Assembly: GCA_022818135.1 (NCBI GenBank)
Contig: JAFMSR010000014.1
Coordinates: 38,085,818 to 38,149,817, forward strand
Direction: 5' to 3'
Length of the DNA: 64,000 bases
Origin: Saxidomus purpurata
Taxonomy: Eukaryota; Mollusca; Bivalvia; Venerida; Veneridae
The position numbers were made by a program, and so were the translations under genes. Under the pieces are notes generated by a model. It saw only the letters and a program-made list of their open reading frames with translations, was not told the DNA's origin and did not search any database. The stretch's first letter is position 1. The number at the start of each line of letters is the position of its first letter. Positions 26,136-39,010 of this stretch are shown here, in pieces.

Positions 26136-26244
26136 CTGTAAGTTGTGTAATATGGTGATATTTTGTGTTTTTCATGCACCGGCTGAAACACGTCATCTGA
26201 GTATTCAAGCGCTTGATGTTCAAAATCCCAATCGTGTGCGTGAC
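26136..26244 (-). other. Candidate 5' UTR exon (probably B4GALT7)
   Basis: A T-rich tract and TCTAG precede it and TACAG|GTAAAA follows. Two frames stay open across it, but neither has a start that leads into B4GALT7. Spliced to 23464, both close within about 30 codons. It is therefore best read as 5' UTR with a short upstream frame. An alternative further upstream donor is ACAG|GTAAGA at about 26578. Confidence 0.4.
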
Positions 26245-26321
26245 CTAGACGAAAACAAACATTTTTTCAAAATAAATTTCAAATGTTGTCATAAAACTTA
26301 AATTTGAAAAAATATAGTGCA

Positions 26322-29300
26322 ATGGCAGGAGAGAAAAGACCATTCCCTTTCTCTGATCCAGATGTTCAATCAATTGATATCTCTGAATTGAATAAGGTAG
26401 AAAGTCTCAGAAACAAAAGACATTTATAACTATATTTCGCGATCATAATAACTGCTAATTTATTTCAGTGAATGGCAAGTAGATAGAGTCACGGAACAAT
26501 ATAATTTTGAAGTATTTAAAAGACAATTTAAAGTAAGTTATTTAAAAAGAAACCTGTCAAATGTTTTTTTAATCTTACCTGTCTTCAGTTTTTGAACAGA
26601 AACAAGTCAGGAGATAGGCTTTATTTGCGTGACTAGGACAAAAATAAGGTATACTGGTATTTTTGTCCTGGTCATGCACCAAACCAAAAGCCAGTGGTCA
26701 GGACTGCCCAACTCCAAGACTGCCTATTGTATCTAATACCGGGATGGTCCTGACTGGGACAGCCCATTTTATTCATCGAAAGGGATAGCCTCAATATTTT
26801 GACTGCAAGACCGACCGATTTTACAAACTGATATTACATAGATGTCCATCTTAACGTCGCAAAGGGCGGCTGTTGTATATAGCAAAAAGCCCTGGTGCAC
26901 AATTAGTTGGGCTACGAAAGGGATTGTATGGGATAGGTCTAGAACAGTCAACTGCCTGAAACTGAAAGACCCAGTCCGGAATGGCCCCTTTTTTAAGTTT
27001 TCTTGTATTGTAGTCAAAATGTTGAATTAATCCTTGTCACAAGGGAATTATCACTCAGGTCAAGGTTTTTGTGTAATTATTGTTAATTGACATATTAAGA
27101 AAGGTCCAGTTCTAAAGTAGTCCAAATAATTGTCCTCAACGGATGAATATCATTATATTTTTTGCTAGGCGCTATCCAGCCTCCGAAGAAAGCGCAGATA
27201 TCTATAAAATGTAAGTATGTAAAATGGGTCTGCATTTGGAGTCAAACAATTGAGACTAGTTCTAAAGGACCCACTTTTTGTTTTTAAAATGAAAGTTGTG
27301 TTGAAAATATAATAGATAGGGCCCAAAATGTTAAAATTTTCATTCTTGTCCACTTAATATTTCTCTATTGAACCTTTTTGCAAACAAGCGAATTAAGAAG
27401 CTTCATCATATATACTGCTCTCTTAGATGCACCGCTAGCATGTGCATGCAATTTATTTGTGCAGCATCTTATAATTGCTTTTAATATATAATAATATTAT
27501 TTAATATTGTTGTAAATTCCTCGTTCTGTTGTCCTTTTTCACAATATTTAGCGCCCTATGTAATGAATTCAGCGACAACTTTGATCTTAACACATAAACA
27601 CACAAAAATAAAAGGAAAATATGTATTAACATATTTTTTATTTATCTTAATTTATATACCTCACTCAACACACCTCTGCATTCCATCAGTTATTTAAAAG
27701 CTGATCCTTAACAGATATTTTTCATTTCTATCGGCTATTTATTAATTTGGGCTGTCCTGGTTTTGTCCATCACAGATTTGGGCTGTCCTGACATGTACAT
27801 TCTTTTGAACGGGTGTCATGGATTTTTGAAAACATTATTTGTTGCTCGGGGGGACCCTCAATCACAGCACATGTGAGCATATAAAATTAATTTAGACTTA
27901 AGACAGGTAAAGTTTTCTTTTTTTTCTTTTCAGAAGAGGCAGTGTTTAACGTCAGGGTTTTTAAAAAGGCAAATAAATGGTACGGTAGATACAAGCCTGA
28001 TGTTGGAAGCAGAAAAGAATAGTATGGATTATGAAAACTTCGCAGCCATTCAACACCAGGTACAAGTAAGTCATGTATGTTTAGTTGCTGCCTTAAAGCC
28101 TTCAAATACTTTTTACAGTCACCCTGGTCACAGTAATAAGTTACATTCTCTCCGCATTCATGGTCTACACTGTCACCCCAGTCACAGCGATAAGTTACAG
28201 TGAAACTAATGTTGTCTTTTTTTGCAACAAATTACTTTCATTAAGATGGTACAAAATGTATTTTCTGTAAAAATGTTTGAGAGGCTTAGTGCAAGATTTG
28301 TGAAAACAACATTTCAGATTAAATTGTTTGACTCCATGTACCATTGTTTACAGCTCTGATTGTTTATATACACTGTCGCTCAGTTGCATAACTTTTAAGA
28401 TTCAGTGTCTTGGTTTCTTTTCTTTTTTCAGAATGGAAATATTTCATTTGAAGATTTTCAGAATGGATATGATCCGAATGTTGTTGTCAGACTGAAGAAT
28501 AGACTGGGTGTTCACCCAGGCTGGGGCATGCATAATGGACACAATGTTCACCCTGGTTCAAATGTAAACAACAGACACAGTGTGCAAATAGGCTACAGTA
28601 TATATAATGCAGACAGCGTACAACCAGATATCGATACATGCGATGGAAATTGTCAGGAAATGGAATCCAGTTTTCAGAATGGACACAGTCTATATGATGG
28701 AACAATGAACAACAACAACAACAACTCAGTGTCTTCAGTGTGTCTCAGATGTCAGGCTGGAGAACCAGTATGATAAATTTTACCCTCATACATGAACATT
28801 ATCAGAGTAATACTTGGAAAGTTAATAATGTTTCCCAGTGTGTTAATGGTTTATGTGTATCTAAGGTTCTCTTAGGCCAAAAAAAATCTGTGTTTTAGGC
28901 AACCCAAGTTACCCAACCCTACCTAGCGAAACCCCCTGACCCTAGAGGGTTTTTTTTTTCAATAAAAAAATTGAAATTTAATGTGTGCCTACCCTACCTA
29001 GCATTGTTGTGACCGTTGCGCTAAACACAGATTTTTATTTCCAACCCATCACATTTTTTTTCGAATTAAATTAAAAAAAAAAAATTGCCCCTAACCTACC
29101 TAGAATTTTTGGGACCGTTGATCTAAACACAAATATATTTTCTATTTGGCCCTATGTAGTTAGTGTCCTTTGTGTTGTAACTGTTACCTTGTGTACTAAT
29201 GGTACATGTATATGTACTAATGGTTCTATTGTAGTGTACCAATGGTTTCCCCTTGTAGTAATGGTTCAACTTTGTACTTAATTTAACTTAATTTTTACAG

Positions 29301-29383
29301 TGGCCCCCTTATTGTTCTCACAAATACAAACAACTGATGTGTCATTTCTGTTTCAGGGTCACATTGGACATATAGGAAGGTGA
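26322..29383 (+). CDS. Unidentified small protein with Asn/Gly/His-rich tail (4 exons)
   Basis: Best phase-consistent model: 26322-26396 (ATG start, donor AAG|GTAGAA), 27934-28065 (strong T-rich acceptor, donor GTAAGT), 28432-28767, 29357-29383 ending TGA; 190 codons including stop. It reads MAGEKRPFPFSDPDVQSIDI near the start. In the third exon a loose repeat appears with the flavour of NGHNVHPG / NRHSVQIG / NADSVQPD / NGHSLYDG. It ends CLRCQAGEPGHIGHIGR. No signal peptide, membrane segment or family recognised. A further splice-flanked stretch at 26469-26532 (EWQVDRVTEQYNFEVF) fits the downstream phase but not exon 1; it could be an alternative exon or chance. The donor of exon 2 could also be 6 nt earlier. 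Confidence 0.5.
27125..27265 (+). repeat. 'GGCGCTATCCAGCCTC' dispersed repeat, copy 2
   Basis: Same block order as copies at 15590-15735 and 39838-39985. Confidence 0.8.
28870..29140. repeat. Internal two-copy repeat (CCTACCTAG blocks)
   Basis: CCCTACCTAGC, a GACCGTTG(C/A) phrase and CTAAACACA recur twice to three times with poly-T/A linkers, in the last intron of the unidentified plus-strand gene. Confidence 0.5.
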
Positions 29384-30735
29384 CAGAAGTAGAAACGTAT
29401 TCTGAAGAATTTTGAGTGCACATGTACCCAGAAAGGCAGCTGTCTCATGAGTTCATATATACATGTATCATATACAAAATACTATTCATCATGATCAGGG
29501 AAACGTTAACAAATTGTTTGACAAAGTCATTTAAGCATGCAAGTTGATTTACAAGAGAATTAAAAAAATTCTCTATTCAGGTTCAGCAGTGGATATGGAG
29601 TGAGAGAGTAACCAGGTTTAGTACATCATAACAAATCTTTGCAGCGCAGAAAAGGAAATTATAAAGAATATGCACAGCTTTAAAATAATTTGCACTACGT
29701 TGGCAGATGCATTCATGTACCAGAACTGTATATGTGTGCTTGTGTTTTATAAGTATGGACATAGTTAACAATTATGGCAATTTTTTTAATGGAGAAGTGA
29801 AAATTTAAATCTTGTTCAATGTAGGATGTCAGTTAATGGTAAAGATACAATTGAATTGTAAACAGTTACATTTATCCATGTACTAGTAACTGTATCAAAG
29901 AGGTAGGCATTCTTAAAGTAGTGCAGCTTTTAGCAAGCTGCCAAGTTTAAATTCAGATTTAGAAGATGATCTCATGTTATGAACCTGATAGGAATTTTTA
30001 TTATACACCTAGCATAAATACTGTTATCAGATATTGTCCATCTAGGGACAAAATCTGGAATCACAGAGTTTGCTTTTGTAGTGCATTGTATAGTTATTTT
30101 CTTTCTGAACATTCCAGCTAAAAATTCAGGCAAACTGTTTCGTAGTTTCCCATAAATCTGTAAAAGATTCCCTGACAGTGAATTGTAACACTGTAGTCCC
30201 TTTTGACTATGTCATTTCTTGTTACACAAGTTTGTAAGAACACAAATTTTGTACATAACCCAAACTTTAAAACAGTATTCATATATACACTTAACATCAC
30301 TAAATGATATCACTTTTTTTTTTACAATTTTTTCATGTTTTTATTCCTAAGATGTCACTCGAACACAGTTTAATCAGTAAACTATGACCCAAGTACCGAA
30401 AGGCGTACAAATGTGACTAATTATAGTTATGTTACTCTAGATACTAAACTGAAGCTCTCATTAATGGTTAGATTATACTCATACAGTGGTGGGGCACAAG
30501 ATTTTGGGCAAATGTGGCGTCTAGGGCACATTGCAGTGGAAATAACTCGATTGTACTTGCCACCGACCATATTTGTACCACTCACTCACATCAACTGTGT
30601 GTTTTGCAGAAGAGATGAACCGTTTGTATCTCATGCCACATGAAATCATTATTCATTTTTACTTTTTTGTGCAATTGCTAAGGACTTGTTTAAAAGCTTT
30701 GTACATGTATAAGAGAAAATTAAATAGGTGTGAGC
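29384..30735. other. Likely 3' UTR/intergenic stretch, no gene seen
   Basis: AT-rich without splice-consistent frames. It follows the stop of the small plus-strand gene, so the first part is probably its 3' UTR. Confidence 0.45.
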
Positions 30736-30739
30736 CTTT

Positions 30740-31075
30740 TCAGTATGATTTATGTAAAACTAAATACATGTAGTACTTTGCCTTTATTCTGCCTTTACAA
30801 ACTGTTTTGTTTCTGTACTGTTTCAATATGATTCATATTTTCAGTATGATTTATGTAAATAGTACTTTGCATTTATTCTGCCTTTATGAATTGTTGTTTC
30901 TGTACTGTTTCAATAATGATTCATATTTTCAGTATGATTTATGTAAGTAGTACTTTGCCTTTATTCTGCCTTTATGAATTGTTTTTATTTTTTATTGTTG
31001 CAGTATGATTTATGTAAATAGTACTTTCCCTTTATATTTCCTTTACCAACTGTTTTGTTTTTGTAATTTTTTTTA
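30740..31075. repeat. Tandem repeat, ~105-bp unit, about four copies
   Basis: Each unit carries CAGTATGATTTATGTAA, TAGTACTTTGCCTTTATTC and TGTACTGTTTCAAT. Confidence 0.85.
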
Positions 31076-31577
31076 CAAGTCTTTGTTTATGTATTTGAAG
31101 CCTGTTATTCTCTGCATAAGTTGACTGGCTCCTTGTGTTGCTTGTACAGTAAATCAAAATCACTCACTCGCTTTTAAAACAACATCTAATTTTTTCAGGT
31201 CACCGGACCACAAAAAGTTCTCATGCTCAGTTATTAGATCAGTCAGATGTTTATCATTTAATTTTCATAAAATTCAGGTGGCTTTCTGTCATTCATCTGC
31301 ATGGTTAAGTAATATATACATCTTCAGTTATGGATCCTGAGAGTGAGGGAATAGTCTTTGGCTTATATTAGCAATTTCATTGCCGGCAAATTTTAAGTAT
31401 GGTTTAGTGGTTGTTGACATCACTAAAACCTCTTAAACACGACACTTCAGTGCCTAATTTTGATAAAATTTTACTGGTGCTAGAAAAAAAGTTTTTAAGA
31501 GTTAAATTTTACCATTTGGCACTGCATTACTTAGTTCATTTATATAGTGTGCCAATTTTTCTGTTTTCAAATTATGT

Positions 31578-31957
31578 GGGGGGTCACTTGGTTTTGCATA
31601 GGCTTATATAGGAAAAACTTAAATAATCTTCCCTGAAACCACAAGGCCTAGAGATTAGATATTTGGCATGTAAAAATGCCTATTGGACTTCTACCAAGAT
31701 TGTTCAAATCATGACCCCCAGGTCAAAACTAACCCTTCCCGGGAGGGGGGGGGGATGAGGGAGGTGACTTGATTTCACATATGCTTATAGGGAAAACTTA
31801 AAAAAACAAGAAGGCCGACAGGCAGAGAATAGATATTTGGAATGTTACTTAGCATTGTGTAGTGGACCTCTACGAATTATGTTAGAATCATGAGCCCTTG
31901 TATTATAGCCAATGGTAGTCAGGTGAGCGATATAGGGCCATCATGGCCCTCTTGTTT
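31578..31957 (+). repeat. AGCTCACC-family fragment, 3' part
   Basis: Two modules (TTGCATAGGCTTATATAGG; CCACAAGGCCTAGAG) and the family 3' end GGTGAGCGATATAGGGCC...CCCTCTTGTT at 31923-31956. The hairpin start is missing. Confidence 0.8.
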
Positions 31958-33660
31958 AACAGTTTGGCACACTTTAAAATAAGAAACAAGAATTTTGAAA
32001 AGGTTGAATTGATTAAAATTGACAAATTCCAGAGTTATCATTCCTCTATGCTCACACAAATACCTCTGTCATGTGTAAGAACTAGTTGTGTGTGTACAGT
32101 TATAAAGGTTTAAAAATTGATATAACTACACAAAATAATCCGCATAAGTACAACCACTTGTGTATCAAACATATTTTGAAGTGCAATACACACATTTCAT
32201 TATGAAACATTCACGTTTGCTTACTCATAAAGCAACAAATATTTTAGCTTCGAGACGTTAGCAGTGGTGTGTGTGGATTGGAAAGGAACGACAACTCTGT
32301 ATAGAGGTTGCAAATTTGTCTTATACTCTGCATTGCATGCCAGGGGAGATAAATTACATTGAGTGACAAGATCACGTTATGAAAAGATTTTCCTTGTGAA
32401 AGCTTGCATCATTCAACACATGTAGATTCTTTTTGAATATGTACAGATTTTTTATACAGATTGTGTTCATAATTTCACAATATTTTTTTAGTTCATTTTA
32501 TACTTTATGTTTTTTGTTTTTATGAAAATTGTGTCTGAATGTTTTGGAAAATAAATTTTTCAGAACACATTGTGTTTACATTTTGATTTACAAATAGTGA
32601 TGACTATCCTTTAAGTTTGGCATATAAGAATAAAATATACATTGTAAAATGCAAAATTATTTAGACTTGCACAATTGTAGCATAAAATGTGCCTTGCCTT
32701 TTGACAGTTTCTAAACTCAATGGAATTCTGCCTAATACTTCAGTACTAACAAGTAGAACTGGCCATAGGGCTGGGTCTCGAACACTACACTTTAGTTACA
32801 AATAGCCTAGTGACCTTATGTCAATAAGCTATACATGTAGTCACAAGGCTATTTTTAACCAAAATGCTGTGTTTACTTGAATAAACTGGAAAACATGCAG
32901 AACTGGCCACTTGCCAACTTCAGTCTGACCTCAAGCTGTTTAAAGGGTGGTTGGCAATGCTGCACTTTATGCAACATCAGAACAAAAGTCATATACTGGA
33001 TTCCTACCAGTTCTCGGGCGGAAAATGAACATTTTTGTCATTAGTGTAGCAACAAATACTAGTAAACCCATGAAATTTTCACAGGATAAACTTAGGTTCT
33101 CTGATGACATTATAAACTTGTCAGTTTATCGACTGCGTCCACAGCTTGTTTATAAATGAGGCCAGAAAAGGGGTACAATTTCTGTATTTAAATCTGGGCA
33201 ACCAATTATCGGGCACTCAACTCTGTGCAAAGCACTATTCCCAACAAAGATGTTTAGTGCTTGTTTTACTATTTTAAATACATGTACGACGAAACCCAAT
33301 AAATATAAGTATATTCCTGTCAAGATACACATCATTTAATTTGCGTTATTTACATTTATAGTTAACATGTTCACAAGGATAAAATATGAACAGTAATGAT
33401 TTTTCTTGATAATGCTGATCCTTAAAAAAAGAAAAAAGGGGGAAGCCCAAATAAATCTATGCGTAGTGTGAACCTTGAACCCTGCCAGCTTGGATGGCAA
33501 TCGATGATCGTAACCACTCGACCATTTCTGATACACTGAAACTTCTTTTTACCACTGTATTTAAAACTATTATGTCATATCGATTTTATATTATGCCTCA
33601 TTCGTTACAAGGCATTTGTATGTCTAAATCGTATTTCTTGAATATACTTACTTTTACACA
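31958..33660. other. Intergenic stretch, no gene seen
   Basis: No supported exon. A B-box-like GGTCTCGAACAC at about 32774 is too isolated to call. CTGGATTCCTACCAGTT at 32998 recurs inverted beside the assembly gap (35312-35329). Confidence 0.4.
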
Positions 33661-33665
33661 TTTTT

Positions 33666-35017
33666 AGCTCGACTATTCGGAGAATATGGAGAGCTATTAC
33701 AGTCACTTGTGTGTCGGCGTCGGCGTTGCTTCTTTGGTTAAAGTTTTGCCTGCTAAGTACTATCATGCACATATCTCAGTAACCACTTATGATATTGACT
33801 TGAAACTTTGTTCATGTCTTTAGGGGTGTCATACAATCAAGGCAGATAACTCTTGAAAAAATTTATTACAAATTATGGCCCTTGTTTGACTTTGAAAATT
33901 TGGTTAAAGTTTTGCCTGCTAGGTACTATCATGCACATATCTCAGTAACCGCTTATAATATTGACTTGAAACTTTGTTCATGTCTTTAGGGGTGTCATAC
34001 AATCAAGGCAGATAACTCTTGAAAAAATTTAGTACAAATTATGGCCCTTGTTTGACTTTGAATATTTGGTTAAAGTTTTGCCTGCTAGGTACTATCATGC
34101 ACATATTTCAGTAACCACTTATGATATTGACTTGAAACTTCGTTAATGTCTCTAGGGGTGTTACACAGTCAAGTCAGATAACTCTTGTATAAATTTAGTA
34201 CTAATTATGGCCCTTGTTTGACTTTGAAAATTTGGTTAAAGTTTTGCCTGCTAGGTACTATCATGCACATATCTCAGTAACCGCTTATAATATTGACTTG
34301 AAACTTTGTTCATGTCTTTAGGGGTGTCATACAATCAAGGCAGATAACTCTTGAAAAAATTTAGTACAAATTATGGCCCTTGTTTGACTTTGAATATTTG
34401 GTTAAAGTTTTGCCTGCTAGGTACTATCATGCACATATTTCAGTAACCACTTATGATATTGACTTGAAACTTCGTTAATGTCTCTAGGGGTGTTATACAG
34501 TCAAGTCAGATAACTCTTGTATAAATTTAGTACTAATCATGGCCCTTGTTTGACTTTGAAAATTTGATTAAAGTTTTGCCTGCTAGGTACTATCATGCAC
34601 ATATTTCAGTAACCACTTATGATATTGACTTGAAACTTTTTTAATGTCTTAAGAGGTGTCACACAGTCAAGACAGATAACTCTTGTTTAAATTTAGTGCA
34701 AATTATGGCCCTTGTTTGACTTGGAAAATTTGGTAAAGTTTTGCATGTAAGGAACTATCATGCGCATATCACAGTAACCACTTATGGTAGTTATATCAAA
34801 CCTTGCAATAGTGTTCAGGGTAAATTTTGTATCAAACAATTAATTTACCAAAAATTAAATCTATAGTTATAGATTTTGACTTTTTTATGATTCAACTTTC
34901 CTAGTTTATACTTAATAGTTAGCAGAATTTTGTTTTGCTATTATACTGATAAAAGTTTTGTTTTATTAGCAAACACCCACAATAGTCGAGCGTGCTGTCT
35001 TATGGACAGCTCTTGTT
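33666..35017 (+). mobile_element. HINE/pearl-like element, AGCTCGACTATT family (complete copy)
   Basis: Starts AGCTCGACTATTCGGAGAAT, which folds on itself (AGCTC..TATTC / GAATA..GAGCT), then GTGTCGGCGTCGGCG. About six modules follow with a spacing of 166 bases (TTGGTTAAAGTTTTGCCTGC at 33734, 33900, 34066, 34232 and on). Each contains ATTATGGCCCTTGTTTGACT. It ends AATAGTCGAGCGTGCTGTC...GGACAGCTCTTGTT, so the first 11 bases of the element recur inverted near the end. Not coding. Confidence 0.85.
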
Positions 35018-35329
35018 ATTCAAATAATTATATATCTGACATAGTTTCGTTCACATCGTCTGCAATATCGATATTCAGTGTACCTTTACAAACTGAACCC
35101 CTGCTTTTATCTCAGCGCATGCGCAATAAAATCAGAAAACCCCTATCTGCTGACAGCTTAGATTATAAATAGTAACACAATAGAGGGATGTTTTAAAAAT
35201 ATGAGAAGTTTGAGTTACCGATTTAGGTACTTCTAATCTAGGACCTTGAGTACGGTACAAGGCCTGTAAGGTACGAAACATAAAATCGCCCGAATATCTG
35301 GTAGCGCCCGACAACTGGTAGGAATCCAG

Positions 35330-35829
35330 NNNNNNNNNNNNNNNNNNNNNNNNNNNNNNNNNNNNNNNNNNNNNNNNNNNNNNNNNNNNNNNNNNNNNNN
35401 NNNNNNNNNNNNNNNNNNNNNNNNNNNNNNNNNNNNNNNNNNNNNNNNNNNNNNNNNNNNNNNNNNNNNNNNNNNNNNNNNNNNNNNNNNNNNNNNNNNN
35501 NNNNNNNNNNNNNNNNNNNNNNNNNNNNNNNNNNNNNNNNNNNNNNNNNNNNNNNNNNNNNNNNNNNNNNNNNNNNNNNNNNNNNNNNNNNNNNNNNNNN
35601 NNNNNNNNNNNNNNNNNNNNNNNNNNNNNNNNNNNNNNNNNNNNNNNNNNNNNNNNNNNNNNNNNNNNNNNNNNNNNNNNNNNNNNNNNNNNNNNNNNNN
35701 NNNNNNNNNNNNNNNNNNNNNNNNNNNNNNNNNNNNNNNNNNNNNNNNNNNNNNNNNNNNNNNNNNNNNNNNNNNNNNNNNNNNNNNNNNNNNNNNNNNN
35801 NNNNNNNNNNNNNNNNNNNNNNNNNNNNN
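35330..35829. other. Assembly gap (500 N)
   Basis: Exactly 500 unknown bases, the usual size of a scaffold placeholder. Confidence 1.
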
Positions 35830-35983
35830 TGTCCCCGCCTTTTATTGTTTTTCTCTGATATTAACTCCGTGCTTTCGCCAGATCAACTACTTAATCCTCG
35901 TGTTTTCGCCCATCAGGGTGAAAAGGCGAAATGGCACAAATCATCTACCATATAAATGAAACATGTTTTTTCGGAATGCTTTT

Positions 35984-36721
35984 TGTGTCGCCTTTTCGGA
36001 AAAAAGGCGATACATAGGGATCGCTTTGTCCGTCCGTCGGTCCGTGCGTCATACACACTTAACGTTGGCTATAACTTTGCCATGTCTTAAGATTTCTTCA
36101 TCAAACTTTACAATTGTATTGCTTATGACAAAAGGGTTATGATGCCGTCAAATTGTGTAGGTCAAGGTCATATTTAACAGAGTAATGTCCCTTTTTGTAC
36201 TTAGATTTTGTCACGAAAACTTAACGTTGACTATAACTTTGCCACTTCTTAAGATTTCTTCATCTATCTTTCAAATCGCATTGCTTATAACATAAGGGTC
36301 GTGATGCCGCCACATTGTGTAGGTCAAGGTCATATTTGACAGAGTTATGCCCCTTTTTGTACTTAGATTTTGTCACGAAAATTTAACGTTGACTTTAACT
36401 TTGCCACTTCTTAAGATTTCTTCATCTAACTTTCAAATTGCATTGCTTTTAAAATAAGGGTCGTGATGCCGCCAAAATTTGTAGGTCAAGGTCATATTTG
36501 ATAGAGTTATGCACCTTTTTGTACTTAGATTTTGTCACGAAAACTTAATATTGGCTATGACATTGCCATTTCTTAAGATTTCTTCATCAAACTTTCAATT
36601 TGTATTGCTCATGACATAAACATCATGACGCCAAATTTTGTTGGTCAAGGCCATATTTTTGTACTTAGATTTTGTCATTAAATTATTGGTTATTCTGACA
36701 AAGCGTAAGAGGGCGACACAA
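35984..36721 (+). mobile_element. HINE/pearl-like element, TGTGTCGCC family
   Basis: Starts TGTGTCGCCTTTTCGGAAAA, folding as TCGCCTTTT/AAAAGGCGA, then GTCCGTCCGTCGGTCCG. About four modules follow; AGGTCAAGGTCA at 36159, 36321 and 36483 shows a 162-base period. Modules contain TTATGCCCCTTTTTGTAC. The end GGCGACACA at 36712-36720 is the start inverted. Confidence 0.8.
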
Positions 36722-37249
36722 GTGTTCTACTGTTCACCCATCTAGTTACTTAATGACTCACAATGTGTTTTGACAACATTCTGCGAAATGCTTTTTACTG
36801 AATATGCAATGCTTTTCGCTTAATTTTGTGATATGCTCTTGCCAAATCTTGGCTGAATGCAGTGATCAGGAAACATAACTCTGTCTTACCCCAGTTTTTA
36901 ATTATCTATTTTTATAATAAGTCTGTATCATGGCTTGTGCAGAACAGAAATGTGATTTTATTTGATATTACTCACAATGATAAAAGGCATTGAGAGAAAT
37001 TAACACAGTTACATAGATAATTGAAAGGAAGCATAGTGTTGAAGAGTCATATCTCTTTCTGAATTAGTGTTTGAATCTTTGAAATACTTTCTCACCTCCA
37101 TCCACGTTATTGTTTACTAACCACTATAATGATCACCTCTCTGTTACATTACATTCAAACTAGGTCTATCTTTCTCCCGGAGTTCTCTTTTTAAATACGC
37201 GTGTACTTCGGGAGCATGTACATACACATACAATAAATACATACAATAA

Positions 37250-37445
37250 TCATACATACATACATACATACATACATACATACATACATACATACATACA
37301 TACATACATACATACATACATACATACATACATACATACATACATACATACATACATACATACATACATACACACATACCATACCATACCATACCATACC
37401 ATACCATACCACACCATACCATACCACACCATACCACACAATCAC
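37250..37445. repeat. (CATA)n then (CATAC)n microsatellite
   Basis: About 30 CATA units followed by about ten CATAC/CACAC pentamers. Reading frames made of CMYV or WYGM repeats here are artefacts. Confidence 0.98.
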
Positions 37446-37654
37446 ATCTCATCACATACCCTTACCAATACAATAAATACCATACCATTTACATTGATGA
37501 AATCTTGTTCGAGTTTGAAATCATGTCACCTGGGGTAAATAAATCTAGGTGACTGAGTCGATCATATTGTAGAAACACATTGCAAGTACATTTGAGGCCA
37601 GATTTATTACCCAGTCACCATCAAAATTGGTCAAAATGATTGTCTCGATTATTT

Positions 37655-38335
37655 ATAGGTCAATTCTGGGGTACCACAAGGCACAGTGCTGGGTCTTTCA
37701 GCGTTTCTTCTGTTCATAAACGATATTTCTTTTAATATTTGATTCAAAACTTTGCTAATTCGCGGACTGTGTTGTGTATCGAGCATTCAAGTCAGCAAAT
37801 GACCATCTTGCGCTTCAACAGGATTCACATAAATTAGTTGAACGGAGCAATACATGGCAGATGGAATTATATATCAGTAAATGTGCCATCATGACTACAA
37901 AAATGACTAAATCAGAATTCAAATATTAAATGATCGAGTAATCAAAATATATAAGTCGTAAAACATCACCCATACATAGGAGTAGAACTTTCCGTTAATA
38001 TGAAATATAATTTATACATTGATAGTGTCACCGCAAAAGCGTCAAAAGTTTTGTTTTGATTTATTAAACGTAATCTTAAACATTGTCCAATGCAGGTTAA
38101 AGAACGTGCATACCAGACACTAGTAAGACCAAAGCTGGAATATAATTCAACGAAACCCGCATCAAAGAACACAGATAAAACAGTTGGAACAAATCCAAAG
38201 GAATGCGTGTTGAATAAACCGTTCAATTTCCAAACACCAAATAGCGTTACATCGATGCTCCATCAGTTAAAGTGGCCGTCTTTAGAACAAAGAAGAACAG
38301 TTATACATAAGTTAGAGGCGGTTTCCAATGTTTAA
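37655..38335 (+). pseudogene. Non-LTR reverse transcriptase relic (3' part)
   Basis: SGVPQGTVLG followed by FLLFINDIS is RT motif B, at about 37665-37730. After stops it resumes with VKERAYQTLVRPKLEYNST and SVTSMLHQLKWPSLEQRR (38090-38335), the C-terminal signature of CR1/Jockey-type elements. No intact frame. Confidence 0.85.
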
Positions 38336-38624
38336 AGGAGTTGATAGAGGGTGCCATAATTATGGACTCTGGTAGCTTGTTCCAGATGCCTACAACCCTC
38401 TGGCTGAAAGTAGCTCGCCTAAGTTCGGTTCTAGGCGTTTTTTTTTGTAAATTTTAAGGGTGATACTCCTCGTCACGATGTCCGCCCGTGGGTTTTGATG
38501 AGTATAACGTCGAAGTCGAAGTTTGAATTGGAGTCACATCAAACTCTAGGTCACAAGATCAAATCAAATTCTAATTCTAGATTAAATTAAAATTTGGATT
38601 ACTTTGGGAACTGTATACTATAAG

Positions 38625-39010
38625 GGGAGGTGGCGCAATTGCCGGGTGGCTTGGGTCTCATCCACGAAGAAACAGCTTATATATTTGCTCTCATGGACGG
38701 ACCTTTATAAAATTCAAATCAAATTATTGTCGAGTAGCCAACGCTATGGACTGCCAATTCGGATGTCTCCGGTTCGAATCCTGACCGGGGCACTGAATGG
38801 AAATGTCCAACCTTTCTGGAGATGAACTGGTTAGAAACCCAGAGGTAGTCTCACGTGTATCGATGTAAATAAACCGGGCACATAAGGGGTCTATCCGGGT
38901 ATGGTACCTGGATTTCCTTGTGTCTGTATCTGTCTCTTCAATCTGCGCCTGTCAGGAGTATTGGCAAGTTCACCCGGGGAGAAATCCTAGGTTGACCGGG
39001 ACTTTTCATA
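38625..39010 (+). repeat. tRNA-derived SINE-like element
   Basis: B box GGTTCGAATCC at 38771-38781 with AGTAGCCAACGCTATGGACTG upstream as an A-box-like region, then a tRNA-unrelated body (TGTCTGTATCTGTCTCTTC). No intact tRNA cloverleaf. Confidence 0.55.

Noticed and set aside
26769..27030. Mirror frames on both strands
   Set aside because: Equal-length opposing frames with no splice context; lies in the intron of the plus-strand gene.
33666..34800. Regular direct repeats that might suggest a CRISPR array
   Set aside because: Eukaryotic context, 166-bp contiguous modules and no unique spacers.
37144..37455. Overlapping minus-strand frames rich in CMYV and WYGM
   Set aside because: Pure translation of CATA/CATAC microsatellite.
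38740..38795. Functional tRNA gene
   Set aside because: B box present but no complete cloverleaf or acceptor stem pairing could be drawn.
38604..38825. 73-codon plus frame
   Set aside because: Crosses a SINE-like unit with a B box; no splice or domain support.
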